Under the pieces are notes generated by a model that ran no database searches, was not told where the DNA came from, and saw only the letters and a list, made by a program, of their open reading frames with translations. From Pilaira anomala (lineage: Eukaryota; Mucoromycota; Mucoromycetes; Mucorales; Mucoraceae): 64,000 bases of DNA. The DNA lies in NCBI GenBank assembly GCA_025716855.1, contig JAIXMQ010000002.1:682001-746000 (forward strand), written 5' to 3'. Both the position numbers and the translations under genes were made by a program. Below are positions 45,844 to 57,800 of the stretch, piece after piece; the stretch's first letter is position 1, and every line of letters starts with the position of its first letter.

Positions 45844-46938
45844 TTATCCTCCTGAGGAATGTCTCCTTGATTGTAAAGACGATTCAATTACAATCGGCTC
45901 TTGGGGTAAAGCATAATGAGGTGGAGCACTCGGTGTATAAGCCGGTGGTGGTAATTCAGGTGCTATTAATATAGAGGGTGTACATCGACTACAGTTTGGT
46001 GTTGTAGTTGTAGCTGAAGTAGTTGCACTATGATGATGATGGTGATGATGATGATGTGGCTGATTTGTATCTTCACTAGATGAACTAATATCATGCTCAT
46101 CTACCATAGCATCTAATTCCTTTGCGGTAGGTGCAGAAGGTGAGGGCGCACTTCCTTGTGAACTCAAGGATACTACATTGCGTCGATTATGAAGTTTTGC
46201 TTCTTTACTTATGATTGAATGTCGATTATTTTCTTCTGCCATTAACAATGCTGGTGGTGCAGAGGGCTCAATCAAAGGTCTATCGATATCATTGGAACAA
46301 GTTGAAACTGATGATAAAGATGCATTCAATTCCCCACCTATATCATTATCATTATCATTATTATCATTATTATTTCCAGGTTGATTAGTTGATGTAATAG
46401 AGGAGTGAATCGTATTGGGTCTATCGACATCTTGGCTTAACTCATAAGTCGAACCTTCATTTCCTTCTTCGTCAATCTCTCGTTGTTTTCTATGTCTTGA
46501 TCTCATTCTGGTAAAAATAACAATCGTAGCCACAATAGCAATGACACCTAATCCACCTACAAGAGATAGAATGGTACTCATTCTTTTTAATGCTTGTTTG
46601 TCTTTTTCCAAATCTTCTGCTACTGTATTCTTTTTATTTGGGTCTTTTATGTTAGAGGTCGGTCCATTAGTATTTTGTTGCTGTGCTGGGTTTCTTGTAT
46701 CCGACACGTTATATATTACAGGTAAAGAAGAGGTAGATGTCGCAACGATTACAGTTGTATAAACAGTATTTATTTTAGTTGTAACACGACCTTTATTTTC
46801 TGTTGTAACGGTAGGCTGTTCATCTTGTAAGAAATTAAACGTAGAGGTTGGTCTTATGTTTTCAAAAGGTAAATGTTCATTGGCTTCAATAAAAAAAACT
46901 GATGAAAGTATAAAAAGAGACAAATAAAGTAGCCTCAT
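45844..46938 (-). CDS. Single-pass surface or vacuolar membrane protein with PPxY motif
   Basis: Single exon, 364 residues. Signal peptide at 1-19 (MRLLYLSLFILSSVFFIEA), a Thr/Ser-rich luminal part with one NxS site, one membrane span at about 122-143 (TILSLVGGLGVIAIVATIVI) and a basic stop-transfer (RMRSRHRKQR). The long cytosolic tail has Asn/Asp repeats, a nine-His run and PPPAYTPSAPP near residue 325. PPxY motifs recruit Nedd4/Rsp5-type ubiquitin ligases through WW domains, so this may be a ligase adaptor or a sorted sensor. The overall shape also resembles fungal wall-stress sensors. No family name is certain. Confidence 0.7.
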   Translation of the reverse strand: MRLLYLSLFILSSVFFIEANEHLPFENIRPTSTFNFLQDEQPTVTTENKGRVTTKINTVYTTVIVATSTSSLPVIYNVSDTRNPAQQQNTNGPTSNIKDPNKKNTVAEDLEKDKQALKRMSTILSLVGGLGVIAIVATIVIFTRMRSRHRKQREIDEEGNEGSTYELSQDVDRPNTIHSSITSTNQPGNNNDNNDNDNDIGGELNASLSSVSTCSNDIDRPLIEPSAPPALLMAEENNRHSIISKEAKLHNRRNVVSLSSQGSAPSPSAPTAKELDAMVDEHDISSSSEDTNQPHHHHHHHHHSATTSATTTTPNCSRCTPSILIAPELPPPAYTPSAPPHYALPQEPIVIESSLQSRRHSSGG

Positions 46939-47003
46939 CTCTGTTACTTTTTTTCTTTCTCTGCTTTATTTATTCACTTTATTTTAAAAAAAAAAATACT
47001 TTA

Positions 47004-47036
<33 letters not shown>

Positions 47037-47313
47037 TAAGTTATATGTAACCTGTAAAAAAATATAAAATAATTTTAAACAAGGGGACTACTACATAATT
47101 AAATAAAAAAAAAAATAGTTTTTTTCTTATGTCTCAACAACTAAATGACCAATAAAACCTTGCTTCTTTTCATCTTGATTGACAAAATCCAAACATGAGT
47201 GGTAGTTGATTTTTAAAAAAAAAAAGTGGTCTATTTATTTCTTTAAAATTCTTATCAGATCTTGAGCATAGCAACCTGATTATTGTTACATAGCAACGTT
47301 CTTATTACTACGC
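46939..47313. other. Short intergenic gap with A runs
   Basis: A 33-bp A run near 47,003 and other A-rich sequence. No gene seen. Confidence 0.5.
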
Positions 47314-48903
47314 TTATGTCATAACAGTACCATCACGAATAGAGCGACGAATACGATCACCCATCATACGATCTTTACGTCCAATTAACGAAGTGGCTTT
47401 TCCTGTTTGACCAGCACGAGCAGTACGTCCCACACGATGTAAATAATCTACTACAGAAGTAGGGAAATCATATAATACAACATGATCCACAAAAGTTGTA
47501 TCGATACCACGAGAAGCAATATCTGTACTAATCAATACGTTATGATCTACAATTCCTTCTTCACCATCCACCACCTTTGGTTTAGAAAACAATTCTAATG
47601 CCTCTGTTCTATCCATAGGTGCATCCTTATATAATGCTAATGCCTCTAAATTCTTGGTTTGTAAAAACTTGTGCAAAATTTCGACTGACTTCTTAGTATT
47701 ACAAAATACAAGTGTTTTATCATCTTTGATATTCTTCTTTAATACTTCTAATAATGCTAATTGGCGATTACCTTGAAATCTTTGGAGATCAACAAAGGAT
47801 TGCTTCAGGTTGGGTAATGCTTTGTGTAAAGAAGGTGTAGTGATTTTAACCATTTTAGGAAACAATGTATCTAATGCGTTATGAACTGATCGAGGTAAAG
47901 TTGCTGAAACAATCGTAATCTTTTCAGGTACCGTTGTCTTTTCTGCTACTTGTTGTATACGCTTAATAATCGTACGACAATCGTCTCCCCAACCAGCATC
48001 AAATAATGAATCTGCTTCATCGATAATCAAATAGCGTGTATCTGCAAATGATAATGTACCATCTTTTGTGTATGAAACTAATGTAGTGGGTGTTGTCACT
48101 AAAATATCAACAGGTCCATTGGCTAATAATTCTGATATTTGACTTCTAGGTGTACGACCACCTAATCCAACTGCTCTGAATTTCGTCACATGACTCAATG
48201 CTTTACAACTTTTGACAACTTGGCTTACTAACTCTCGAGTAGGTACCAAGACAATGGCACGAGGGTGATCTAATCTTCTCTTGGTTGTACCTTTTCTTTT
48301 TTCATCGGCTTTTAACATGTCGATTGTAGGTAATAAATAGGCGAGTGTCTTTCCAGATCCTGTCTCTGCTGCTACAAGTACATGACGCTTACGACGATCT
48401 AATAATTGAGGAATAGCCAAGGCTTGAATCTCTGTTGGTTTAGGATCAACTGCATTATTAGTTGTATTCAGCACAAGCTTAGCAGCAAGTATTGTTTCTT
48501 GAGATAAGTTTAAATCTTCAAACGTTTGAGTGGCCAAGAAGGCAGCCAATTGTTTAGCGTTACTAGGTTGTTTTTCAGTAACAAGATCGGGTGTATTTCG
48601 TGTATTGATCGCGCTCTTAGGAAGGTTAGAATCAATTGTTTCTAAACGTCTCTTGACAGGTACATAGGGTGCATTGGATGCACTACGAGGTTTATTTGAT
48701 TTTAAAGCTGATTTTAATAGATCTCGACGTTCACGACCATTTAAACCATCAGGTCTTAAATGCTTTGTCAATGAATTGACGTTAGGTTTTTTGAGTGCGC
48801 TACGTTTAGAACATGAAATCGATGTGGCTGAGAATAATCGAATACAAGAATCGAAGGCAGTTAGCGTTACTTTGCTCTTTGGTGAGCTAACAATAGAAAT
48901 CAT
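47314..48903 (-). CDS. DEAD-box RNA helicase, probably mitochondrial (Mrh4-like)
   Basis: Single exon, 529 residues. The N-terminus is basic with few acidic residues, like a mitochondrial targeting peptide. Helicase motifs are complete: I AAETGSGKT (178-186), Ia PTRELVSQ, Ib TTPTTL, II DEAD (295-298), III SAT (333-335), V ISTDIASRGID, VI HRVGRTARAG. It lacks the usual long C-terminal extension. The split of domains and the targeting sequence resemble Mrh4, which assembles the mitochondrial large ribosomal subunit; the exact orthologue is not proven. Confidence 0.8.
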   Translation of the reverse strand: MISIVSSPKSKVTLTAFDSCIRLFSATSISCSKRSALKKPNVNSLTKHLRPDGLNGRERRDLLKSALKSNKPRSASNAPYVPVKRRLETIDSNLPKSAINTRNTPDLVTEKQPSNAKQLAAFLATQTFEDLNLSQETILAAKLVLNTTNNAVDPKPTEIQALAIPQLLDRRKRHVLVAAETGSGKTLAYLLPTIDMLKADEKRKGTTKRRLDHPRAIVLVPTRELVSQVVKSCKALSHVTKFRAVGLGGRTPRSQISELLANGPVDILVTTPTTLVSYTKDGTLSFADTRYLIIDEADSLFDAGWGDDCRTIIKRIQQVAEKTTVPEKITIVSATLPRSVHNALDTLFPKMVKITTPSLHKALPNLKQSFVDLQRFQGNRQLALLEVLKKNIKDDKTLVFCNTKKSVEILHKFLQTKNLEALALYKDAPMDRTEALELFSKPKVVDGEEGIVDHNVLISTDIASRGIDTTFVDHVVLYDFPTSVVDYLHRVGRTARAGQTGKATSLIGRKDRMMGDRIRRSIRDGTVMT

Positions 48904-49205
48904 TTTTTTTTTAAAAAAAAAAGAAAGTAGATATTTAAGCTGGGGGAAAGCATATTCGAAAGAAAAAGGTGCTTTAACCCTGTGCCTGTGTGACTGGTTG
49001 TACCTTATTTGGTATGTTAGGATTTCGCCGGGCCAAAAAAAAAAAAAAAAAAAAAAAAAAAAGAAAACGGATAAGTGGGGGGAAAAGGTGAGACTCCAAA
49101 GTGTGAGGCGGGGGGGACGGTGGAGGAGCGAGATTTCGTATAGACACTCAGCTTGGGGTAAATGATAGATCCTTCTTTACTTCAGCTGTCAAAACATCTG
49201 TTACA
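48904..49205. other. Divergent promoter region between helicase and eL18
   Basis: Contains a 27-bp A run near 49,037 and a G-rich patch (GGCGGGGGGGACGG) near 49,107. Two genes are transcribed away from it. Confidence 0.45.
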
Positions 49206-50080
49206 ATGGTAAAATATAACGATGAAATATTTACATAGATTGGATTACATATGCAACAAAAATGGATGGATGGATGAGACTACATTTAGATTTTTTTTTG
49301 TTGCATATGAGATTCGAAACAAAATGTATTTTTTTTTTAAAACCAATGGCCATGTTTAAACTGACTCTTTCATTTTAATTATGAACATTAGGGTATTGAC
49401 TTAAAGAACCACCACGTCAAGAATAGCAACCGTACTGCTCCCAAGTCTGAGAACGTCTACTTGGCCTTGCTCGTCAAGGTAATTAAAAATGAATGGAATT
49501 TCAAAAAGTTCAATTTTACTAATCAGTCTTTTTTTAAAAAAAAAATTAGTTGTACCGTTTCCTCGCTCGTCGTACTGATGCCAACTTCAACAAGGTTGTC
49601 TTGAAGCGTCTCTTTATGTCTCGTGTCAACCGTCCCCCCGTTACCGTTTCTCGCATTGTCAAGAACGCTAAGGGTAACAACACTGTTGTTGTTGTCGGTA
49701 CCGTCACTGACGATTCTCGTCTTTTGGACCTCCCCAAGCTCTCCGTTGCTGCCCTTCACTTCACCAAGACCGCCAAGGCTCGTATCTTGAAGGCTGGTGG
49801 TGAAGTTTTGACCTTGGATCAATTGGCTCTCCGTGCCCCTACCGGTGCCAACACCATCCTCGTCCGTGGTGCCAAGGTAAGAAAAAAAAATATATATAAT
49901 ATTTTTACATTTGTTATATAATTTGATACTAATGTTTACAACAATGATTAGAACTCTCGTGAATCCGTTAAGCATTTCGGTATGGGTCCCCATAAGAACA
50001 AGAAGCCTTTCGTTAGATCTAAGGGTCGCAAGTTCGAAAAGGCTCGTGGTAAGCGTGCTTCTCGTGGTTTCAAGGTTTAA
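49206..50080 (+). CDS. RPL18: Large-subunit ribosomal protein eL18
   Basis: Exons 49206-49208 (ATG only), 49392-49478, 49550-49876 and 49952-50080; 181 residues. The product begins [20 protein letters not shown] and contains [20 protein letters not shown] and [16 protein letters not shown], all typical of eL18. It ends [16 protein letters not shown]. The first exon supplies only the start codon; the intron begins GTAAAATA and the frame is exact. Part of the 60S subunit. Codon bias is strong. Confidence 0.95.
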
Positions 50081-50278
50081 ATTACCTTGTTACAAATTAT
50101 TAATAAAATCGCAAACGTTGATTTCATATCTAAAAAAGAAAAGCCTTTTTTTTTTTTTACACCTTTTTTTTATTAATTTTGTTAACTGTTAAATTGGAAC
50201 GTATGTGAAAGAGTGGGTTGTATGTTTTATGTATGAAAAAGGAGGAGAAAGTGATTGTAGTTTTCTAAACAAACTACT

Positions 50279-51296
50279 CTATTTCTTGGACTTCTTGGAT
50301 TTAGGAGCTTCATCTTCTATTATGTAAAATGGATTATTATTAGTACAAGTTTGGATTTCAAAAAAAAAAAAAAAAAGTTACAATTCATACCATCAGATTC
50401 ATCTTCACTACCGAGTTCAATATCTTCTTCATCAAGATCACTATCTTCTTCATGACCTTGGAAGTATTCAATAGCATTAGGGAAAATATCTTCAGTAAGA
50501 ATAACACCAACACGCACATCATCATCACCGAACCATTCAAGGAAAGAGACGGCAAAATCGTCTTCATCGGCCTTACGCTTGTTGCTGGGAGCCTAAATAT
50601 TTAATTTTCATGATTAATGCAAAAATTAAGGCTAAGAAAAAAAAAAGAAAAAAAAATACCTTGTTTTCGTGATATTCAATGGTAGACTTGGAGATAACTT
50701 CACCATGATCCTCAGGATCAACAGAGAATTCCTAAATACATAATACGCATGAGTTACACATCCCTTTATACTCTTTTATTTTCTAGAAAAAAAAATGCTT
50801 ACCTTGGTTAAAGTTTCGTTCTTGAAAACACCATTCTTTTTGAAAGTCTATTTTATACAAAATAACACGGTAAGAACAATAAACTTTCAAAGATAAAAAA
50901 AAAAGGGCATATAACTTACAGCGGTGACTTTACGGTAGTTGGGCTTTTCGTGATCATATTCAACATGCAAATCAGTTAAATGTTCTAAAGCCTCAATATC
51001 GTTTTCAGTGGGTTCAATACCAAACAAAGGAGAGTTACCAATCTATGAGACATATTGTTTTTAGACAAGGGGGATCACTAGAGGAAAAAAAAGTTTTTTT
51101 TTTTTTTTTTTTTTTTTTTCTTATCGGTACTTACGGTTTGACTCCAGAAGTTAGGAATCTTCTTTACGATTTCGCGACGCTTATACCAGACGGGTTCCAT
51201 AAGTTTACGTTGGTAAGCGCTAACTTCTTCAGCAACCTTAAAGGTTTCTTCCTCAAGAACTTGGAATTGATCGTTAATATAATCTTCAACTGACAT
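50279..51296 (-). CDS. SET/Vps75-type histone chaperone (NAP family)
   Basis: Six exons: 51135-51296, 50920-51042, 50803-50847, 50660-50731, 50391-50592 and 50279-50316; 213 residues. It starts with a long helix (VEDYINDQFQVLEEETFKVA) that forms the NAP-family dimer. The earmuff domain shows PNFWSQTIGNSPLFGI, LHVEYDHEKPNYRKVTATF and FEWF-like SFLEWFGDDD. An acidic stretch (EEDSDLDEEDIELGSEDESD) and a lysine-rich end (APKSKKSKK) follow. SET and Vps75 bind histones H3-H4; Vps75 works with acetyltransferase Rtt109. The short size favours SET/Vps75 over Nap1. Confidence 0.85.
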
Positions 51297-51397
51297 TTTT
51301 TAAAATATGTTTAATAAGAAGAAACACGTCAAAAAAAAAAAAAAGAAACGAAAAGGTATTTATGTAAGAAAAAAAAAAAAATAGGCGATGTGGCTTT

Positions 51398-53549
51398 TTA
51401 TTCTCCTTTTGGATACTTTTCCGCAAACCTTTTAATGAGATTGTTTTTTAGTGACATTTTTTTTTTTTTTGGTGCCAAAAATTAACTTACTTGATTTGCA
51501 TACGGGTGGCTTCGACAAAAGAAATGGCAATTCTCAACTCTTTTTCCGTTCTAGCTAAATCAATTGCTTTTTCATAGTATTTGATTGCCTCTGTATATTT
51601 ATTTTGTTCTAAATACATTTGTGCTAAAGAAGCCACTGCTGCATCACATGCAGGATCAGCTAATACATATTTACGCAAAATAAATCATTTGTTTTTTTTT
51701 CATTAGTATCTGTTATTTTACCTTCAAGTGCACTTTTACATAAATTGATGGCTTCTTCTATTTGATTATTTTGATATTTGATCATAGCTTTATTGATATA
51801 AGGTAATGGACGATTAGGATCCAACGACATGGCTTTATTAAACATATCCATTGCCCTGATAAAATCTCCTTTATCTGCCAATACTTCACCATAGTAATTA
51901 TGTGCATCAGACGACTGAGAAAAATTTTTAATTGTGTTTTCAAATGTTTGTATCGCGCTTGATGTCATTCCAAGTTTATATTGTGTCACGGCTAATTGAA
52001 TATACGCATAAATAAATGAAGGATCTAAACGTATACTTTTTTCGTAGTCGAAAATAGCTTGTTTATAGTCCCCACTAATATAATAGACTAAAAAAAAAAA
52101 AAAAAAAAAATTGTTAGTACATCCTTTTTTTTGTTTTAGTTGCTAAAACATAAATGTAATAATTACCTTGACCTCGATGATAATATATATCAGGGTCCAT
52201 TGGATCTAAAGCAATAGCACTTTCAAATCCTTTTAGCGCGTCTTCTGTCTCACCCAATTCCATTAGGATACTTGCTCGTTTAATATAACTTTGAATATAA
52301 GTAGGGTCCAATTGAATTGATTGCTGTAAACATGCAAGTGCAGTAGTTGCGTCGCCTTTTAAAAATGCTAATGTGCCTTGCAAGTTTAAAGCAAGTGGCA
52401 AGTATTGCTCCGAACATCCTAATAAAACTGCTTTTTCGCAGTCTTTAAAGGCTTCGTCGTATCGTTTTTCCGCTAGTGCTCTTCTTGCTTTAGCATAATA
52501 AGTATCTCCACTCATTTCATCTGTAGTAGAGGGTATATCCATATGACTGTCTAAAGATATAAAAAAAAAATTAATTTCCGTGTAGAGTAATCATCTTTTG
52601 TATATACATATATATGTACCAGGACGAAAACAATCAAAGTAAGCAGAAACAAATGTGGACGATGGAAATCTCGGTTGCTTTATCTACTCATATAAAGATG
52701 ATTGAATTGGTTTAATCATTTTAGACAACAGTATTCATTTTTCTTACCTTGATCAACTGTTTTGCCTTTTCTTCCGATATTTGTCTCAAGACTCTTTCTC
52801 TATCTATCGCAGCATTTTCATTTTTAAATCCTTCCAAAATACAAACAGAAGTAAAATCTATATGGATATTATCGTAATTAGATAAAAGTATAAAAGTACT
52901 TGATAAATTACCAAAGAGTGCATCTGATAAATCGCCCTTCTTTTCCAACGCCTGTGCTCGACAATACAAAGCTTTGGTAAAAGTAGGATTTAATAAGAGG
53001 GCCATATTACAATCATCTAATGCTTGATCACTTAACCCCATATTGGCATAACAAACAGCTCGATTCGCATAAAAGGATGCGTCAGGGTGAAATCGAATCG
53101 CTTGTGTGTATAATCGAATGGCTTCTGTATAATTCTTATTGTTGTAAGCTAAATTTCCTCTCGTTTTGAATACATTGGATGCAGATAAACGTTGCTTTAT
53201 TAAATAGTTGATTTTCATAAAGTATTAAAATCAAATTTATGATAGATTAATTATTATTATTATACCTCTGGAGTCATGACAGAAATAATTGCATCTGTCA
53301 TGGATTCATATGTATCTAATCGTAATTCTTCTCGAGCTATATATATATATATATTCAAATTGAATAAAAATAAAGTAACATAAATAATTGAAATAATTTA
53401 CGAGGAATAGTTGGCGGTGGTGGCGGATAACTTCGATTGCTTAATAAGAAAGCAGCGCCTGTTCCAGCAAGTGTAATACCGAGACCAATAGCTACATAAA
53501 GTCTCCAATCTTTAACATCAATATACTTTCGGACGTATGCTCTAGACAT
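51398..53549 (-). CDS. TOM70: Mitochondrial import receptor Tom70
   Basis: Nine exons: 53402-53549, 53266-53336, 52912-53194, 52748-52857, 52620-52683, 52167-52550, 51722-52087, 51491-51659 and 51398-51428; 541 residues. An N-terminal outer-membrane anchor (LYVAIGLGITLAGTGAAFLL) is followed by a Pro-rich linker. The N-terminal TPR clamp (FKTRGNLAYNNKNYTEAIRL; YANRAVCYANMGLSDQALDD) binds Hsp70/Hsp90 tails. The middle has SSTFVSAYFDCFRP, a Tom70 signature, then a C-terminal TPR array that receives preproteins (YIKRASILMELGETEDALKG; YYGEVLADKGDFIRAMDMFN). The last exon (FAEKYPKGE) was added because exon 8 ends in a strong GTAAGT donor. Confidence 0.88.
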
Positions 53550-53755
53550 GGTATATATATATTAAAAAAAAGAAAAAGAGTAAAAGAAAAAAAAAATAAT
53601 TGACATTTTTTTAATTGTTTGACAATAACAAAAAAAAACAATAGAAAGCGTTGTTTAAAATGCTGATCTTGTGATGAACATGAAAAGAAAATACCTCTTT
53701 CTTTTTCTTTTCTTTTTCTTCTTTCTGTTAAAATATACAAAGTGAATACACCATT

Positions 53756-54660
53756 ATGGCAGGTTTAAGAAGTAAGAGAATATAAAGTTCAATTATTCAC
53801 GTTTTTTTTTTCTTAAAAACATTCTTTGTTCCCTTCTTTAGCGTAAGAATTAGACAAAATTCAGGAATATATATATATATATATATAAAAAGGCAATTGG
53901 AAAATGACAAATATTTTTTTTTAAAAAAAAATAGCATTATTGCATTGGCTTTTGTTTTAGCTATTGGCTTTTTGTTAGTTATTTTATCTTGTGCACTCTA
54001 TTAGTAAGTGAAATTATTTACTCTGTCGAAACCAAAGTTTAACATCTCGTTATAGTAATTGGTGGCCTTTATTAGTCGGTAAGCAGCAATAACTCATAAC
54101 TTCTTTATTTTTACTTCAAAGGCTTTTTTAACACAGTGATACAGTTGCGACTTATATATTAGCTCCATTACCTAATGCTTTATGTGGAAGGTGTGCAGGA
54201 GAAGATGACCTCATGTCTGATTTTAATGGGTAACGGAACTTAACTTTTTTTTTTTATGTTGACGAAAAATTTAGAGTAACTCATACTTTTGTAGTGGTGC
54301 ACTTGATGCAGGACATTTTATTACTGGCATGTTTATTGTAACAGGATTTTGTAAGTAATTTTTTTTTTTTTTTATATGTGTGTAGAAAGTTAAGTCTATA
54401 CTTTTGTTTAGGTTTACCATTTGTTCTTGCACATGCTGAAGTTGTAAGTATTTTTAATATTAAAATTAAAACAGGAATTATACTAATATAAACCTATAGA
54501 TTACTGTTCCAGCCATGATTATGAGTATTACAGGTGGTATTTTGGTATATGGAACAAGTAAGTATACATGTATTTTTTTTTTTTTTTTTTTGTTACTGAA
54601 TATGATTTTTTAGTTATTGCATATACACATTTTTTCGCTCACCAAGGTGATGATTTTTGA
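53756..54660 (+). CDS. VPS55: Vps55 / LEPROT endosomal membrane protein
   Basis: Exons 53756-53771, 53842 (one base), 53935-54003, 54056-54078, 54145-54229, 54295-54350, 54412-54443, 54500-54557 and 54614-54660; 128 residues. Four membrane spans are visible (IIALAFVLAIGFLLVILSCA; LLVVATYILAPLPNALCG; FITGMFIVTGFCLPFVLA; MIMSITGGILVYGTIIAY). The conserved APLPNALCGRCAGED loop identifies the Vps55/LEPROT family, which acts with Vps68 in traffic from late endosomes to the vacuole. The frame closes only if a single C between a perfect acceptor (TTCTTTAG) and donor (GTAAGA) is an exon; the start then reads MAGLRTIIALAF. Confidence 0.88.
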
Positions 54661-54858
54661 TATCCTTTAAAAAAAAAATAATTTAATAAAAGAAAGAGAG
54701 AGAGAGAGAAAAAAAAAAAGATGGAAGAGGAAAATGGTGATGATGAAGAAGCTAAATAATGGTACAATTGTGTTTATTATTATATCTATGTATGTATATA
54801 TGTGTCGAAAAAAAAAGGGGGTTGTTGTTGTTGTTGTTTAACTGTCATCTATATATAT

Positions 54859-57800
54859 TTAAAAAGTATGGTATTTTTCTGATGAATCTTCAACAGATTT
54901 GTAAAGTCCTTGAATGACAGCATCACATTCTCTCAAATTACGAGGAAAAGGCTATATATATATTATATGTATACAAATAAAAAAGGGTCAATAAATTTTA
55001 ATCTAACATTTTCTGGTTATGTGTGTGTGTGTGTGTGTGTGTACTTTACCTTTTGATAGTTGGAAACAGGTAAATATAACATTTCAACATCAAAATTACC
55101 TACAACCTTTAAAACGTCTTGATCAGGATCCTTCTTCTTTTGACGATGTCGCTCTTTAAATGATCTAGAATACCATGCATTAAAGCAATGAAATTCGGCA
55201 GGATAAGTAGTTTCGACACAGACAGGCAACATGTGAGCTAATGCAAATCTAGCTTGTCCGATGGCACCATCCTCTTTATTTACATAACCAGATAAAGATT
55301 CCTTCTTTTTCTTTGAAGAAAATAACCTTGAAAATGGAGTTTTGGATTTCATTACATAATCAGGACGGACATGTAAGGAGATTGTGATGATCATATCTGG
55401 ATGTGTATCAATAACACATTCATAATCAAAGTTGATATTTTGTGATAATATTTCATAACGAGACATGTATTCAAATCTACCATCACTCACAACACAACGT
55501 ACATAAGCTCTATCTTTGGGTAAAGGCAATAGAATATCTTGGATTCCATTGACATGAAGGTATAATTTACCATGTTGTAAACGAGATTGTTGTACTTGAA
55601 TAGTTCGACTAGAAGGTACAGTTCTTGTTGTAATATTCTTTTTTGTTATGGTTGTTTCGGATAGAGTGGCTTCAATTGGTTTACGAGAGATTGATTTAGA
55701 ATAATTAAGTCTAGGTATTTCTGCAATTTGTGGTGGTTTGGATAATTTTAATAATGGTTTTTGTGATAGTGTTGGTGATAATGGTGGAGATTGTTGTTGA
55801 TCTACGACAGATTGAAATGAAATGGCACTTTTACTACTACTAGTAATAGGTGGAAAAGAAAGTTTCATCCCTCCTTCTTCTTCTTCATCATCAGATATTT
55901 GTAATTTACTATCTAAATAATTAAAAGTAGCAATAGTAGTAGGCGCTGCATCTTCTTCTTCGTTAATCTTTTCTGACTGTAATGATTGTTGTCTTTCTTT
56001 TACTTTCTTTTGTTGATCTAATTCATCTAAATTAAATTCTCGATCTAAAATAGCAGCCCATGAACTCATACTCATAGTCCAAGCAGCTTTTTGACTTCCA
56101 CTCATTCTTTTCTTTTCTTTTGATTCATTTATTGGTGTTTCTACTGGAGATGTAGGTTTGCGGAGATCAGACCTTTGAGGTCGTACTGGTGTAGGTGAAG
56201 ACGGTTCCACAGGGAGTTGAGTGTCTGGAATCTTCATTTCAAGGGCACTGTTATCAGCATATGTTAATTTAGTAGGTAATTCAAACTTTTCTTCGTTCAT
56301 AATAACAACTGATTTATAAACTGGTGAAATTAATCGTGTTGCAAATTGAACAGGTGTTGCCTCTCCGTATTCATCATCAGAATACTCTTCTTCCTCTTCT
56401 TCTTCTTCGTCACTCATCATCGTATGTCTATTATATGTATTTACTGTTATATTCTTTGGTTGTTGTGGTATAAATTTCTTTGATACTGCCACTATTTCCT
56501 CTGCTTCTTCTTCATCGTTACTTTCTTGTTCTTCGTTACTTGAAAAGGAACGAACACGATTTAATGGTAATGGTGTTTTTTCTTTTTGGTTATTATTAGA
56601 GAAAGAAATAGGAGTATGATTTACAGCTACTAATAATTCTTCTTCTTCACTACTACTATTACTTGTAAAAGAGAGAAAGGTATTTGTTATATCTTCATTA
56701 CTACTACTAGAGAAAGAGAAAGTGTGATCTACCGGAGCCACTTTTAATTTTTTTTCTTCATTATTATTACGACTATGATTGTAAGTGTTTTTAGTTGGTT
56801 CTGGTTGCTTAGCAATATGAACAAAACCTTCTGATTGATTATTACTATTTGATTCAAAGTAACAGTCATCTTCATCTTCACTGGATTGATCGGATGATGA
56901 TTTTTGAATGTCATGTTCTTGTAATTCATTAGGTTCGGTACTGTAAATGGTAATTGTTTGCGTTTCGCTATCCAAATTCTGTTTGGTAGTTACACCAGGA
57001 TCGATAATAGGTGAAGGAGTAGGTACAGGCGGAATAAGATTTTTATTGTTATTATCGACAGTACTTTCTTCATCTGCTTGTACAAATATACTTGATGATA
57101 CATAGGATTTCTTTTGAAGTGACGAAATTACTTTTGAATTACGTTTCGGCTTCGGTTTAATCAATGGTTCATCAGCAGGTGTTGTACAAGTATCGGTTAT
57201 TTCTACTGTTGTTGCTGCTACTACTTGTTCTAATGATACTTGACGTGGTAAATGAGTTGATGAGGTAGAAGGAGAAGGTATAGGTGAAGTAACGAACGTT
57301 ACTTTTTCCATCTTTTTCCATAATGGATTATTCTTGACCGCAGATTTCTTTGCTAATTGAGCTACTTCTAATTGTCTCTTTGAACTCTTTTGTTTTTCTT
57401 CGTCAGTTATTAATACCTTTTGTTGAGTTTCTTTCACTCTTCCTTTACGAAAATAATGTACTTCGGATTTCTTTCTTTCCAATATTTCAGGAAGTAATAA
57501 TGTCTTTTTATTATTATTCTCGTCACCAATCACACTTGATTCTTCTGCTAAATCTCTTAATAGTTTAAATCGATCTGGTGTACTATAATTAGGTCGTACA
57601 ACTGTAGGTTTTGAACGTAATGAACCATTCTTTTGTTGCTGTGGTGGTGCTTTTGATAATAAATCTATAATATGTTCTGAAGTTGTAATATCTTTTGGTA
57701 GATATCCTAATCCATTCGTTGGTATAGTTGAAACACCTTTTGATATTAATAATTGAACTAATTTTGTTTGGTCTAAAAAGCATACAAGATGTAAAGTTGA

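Noticed and set aside
53785..53800. 13-bp alternative exon (TTCAATTATTCAC) in VPS55
   Set aside because: It would fix the frame but requires a 16-bp intron with no proper branch or acceptor.
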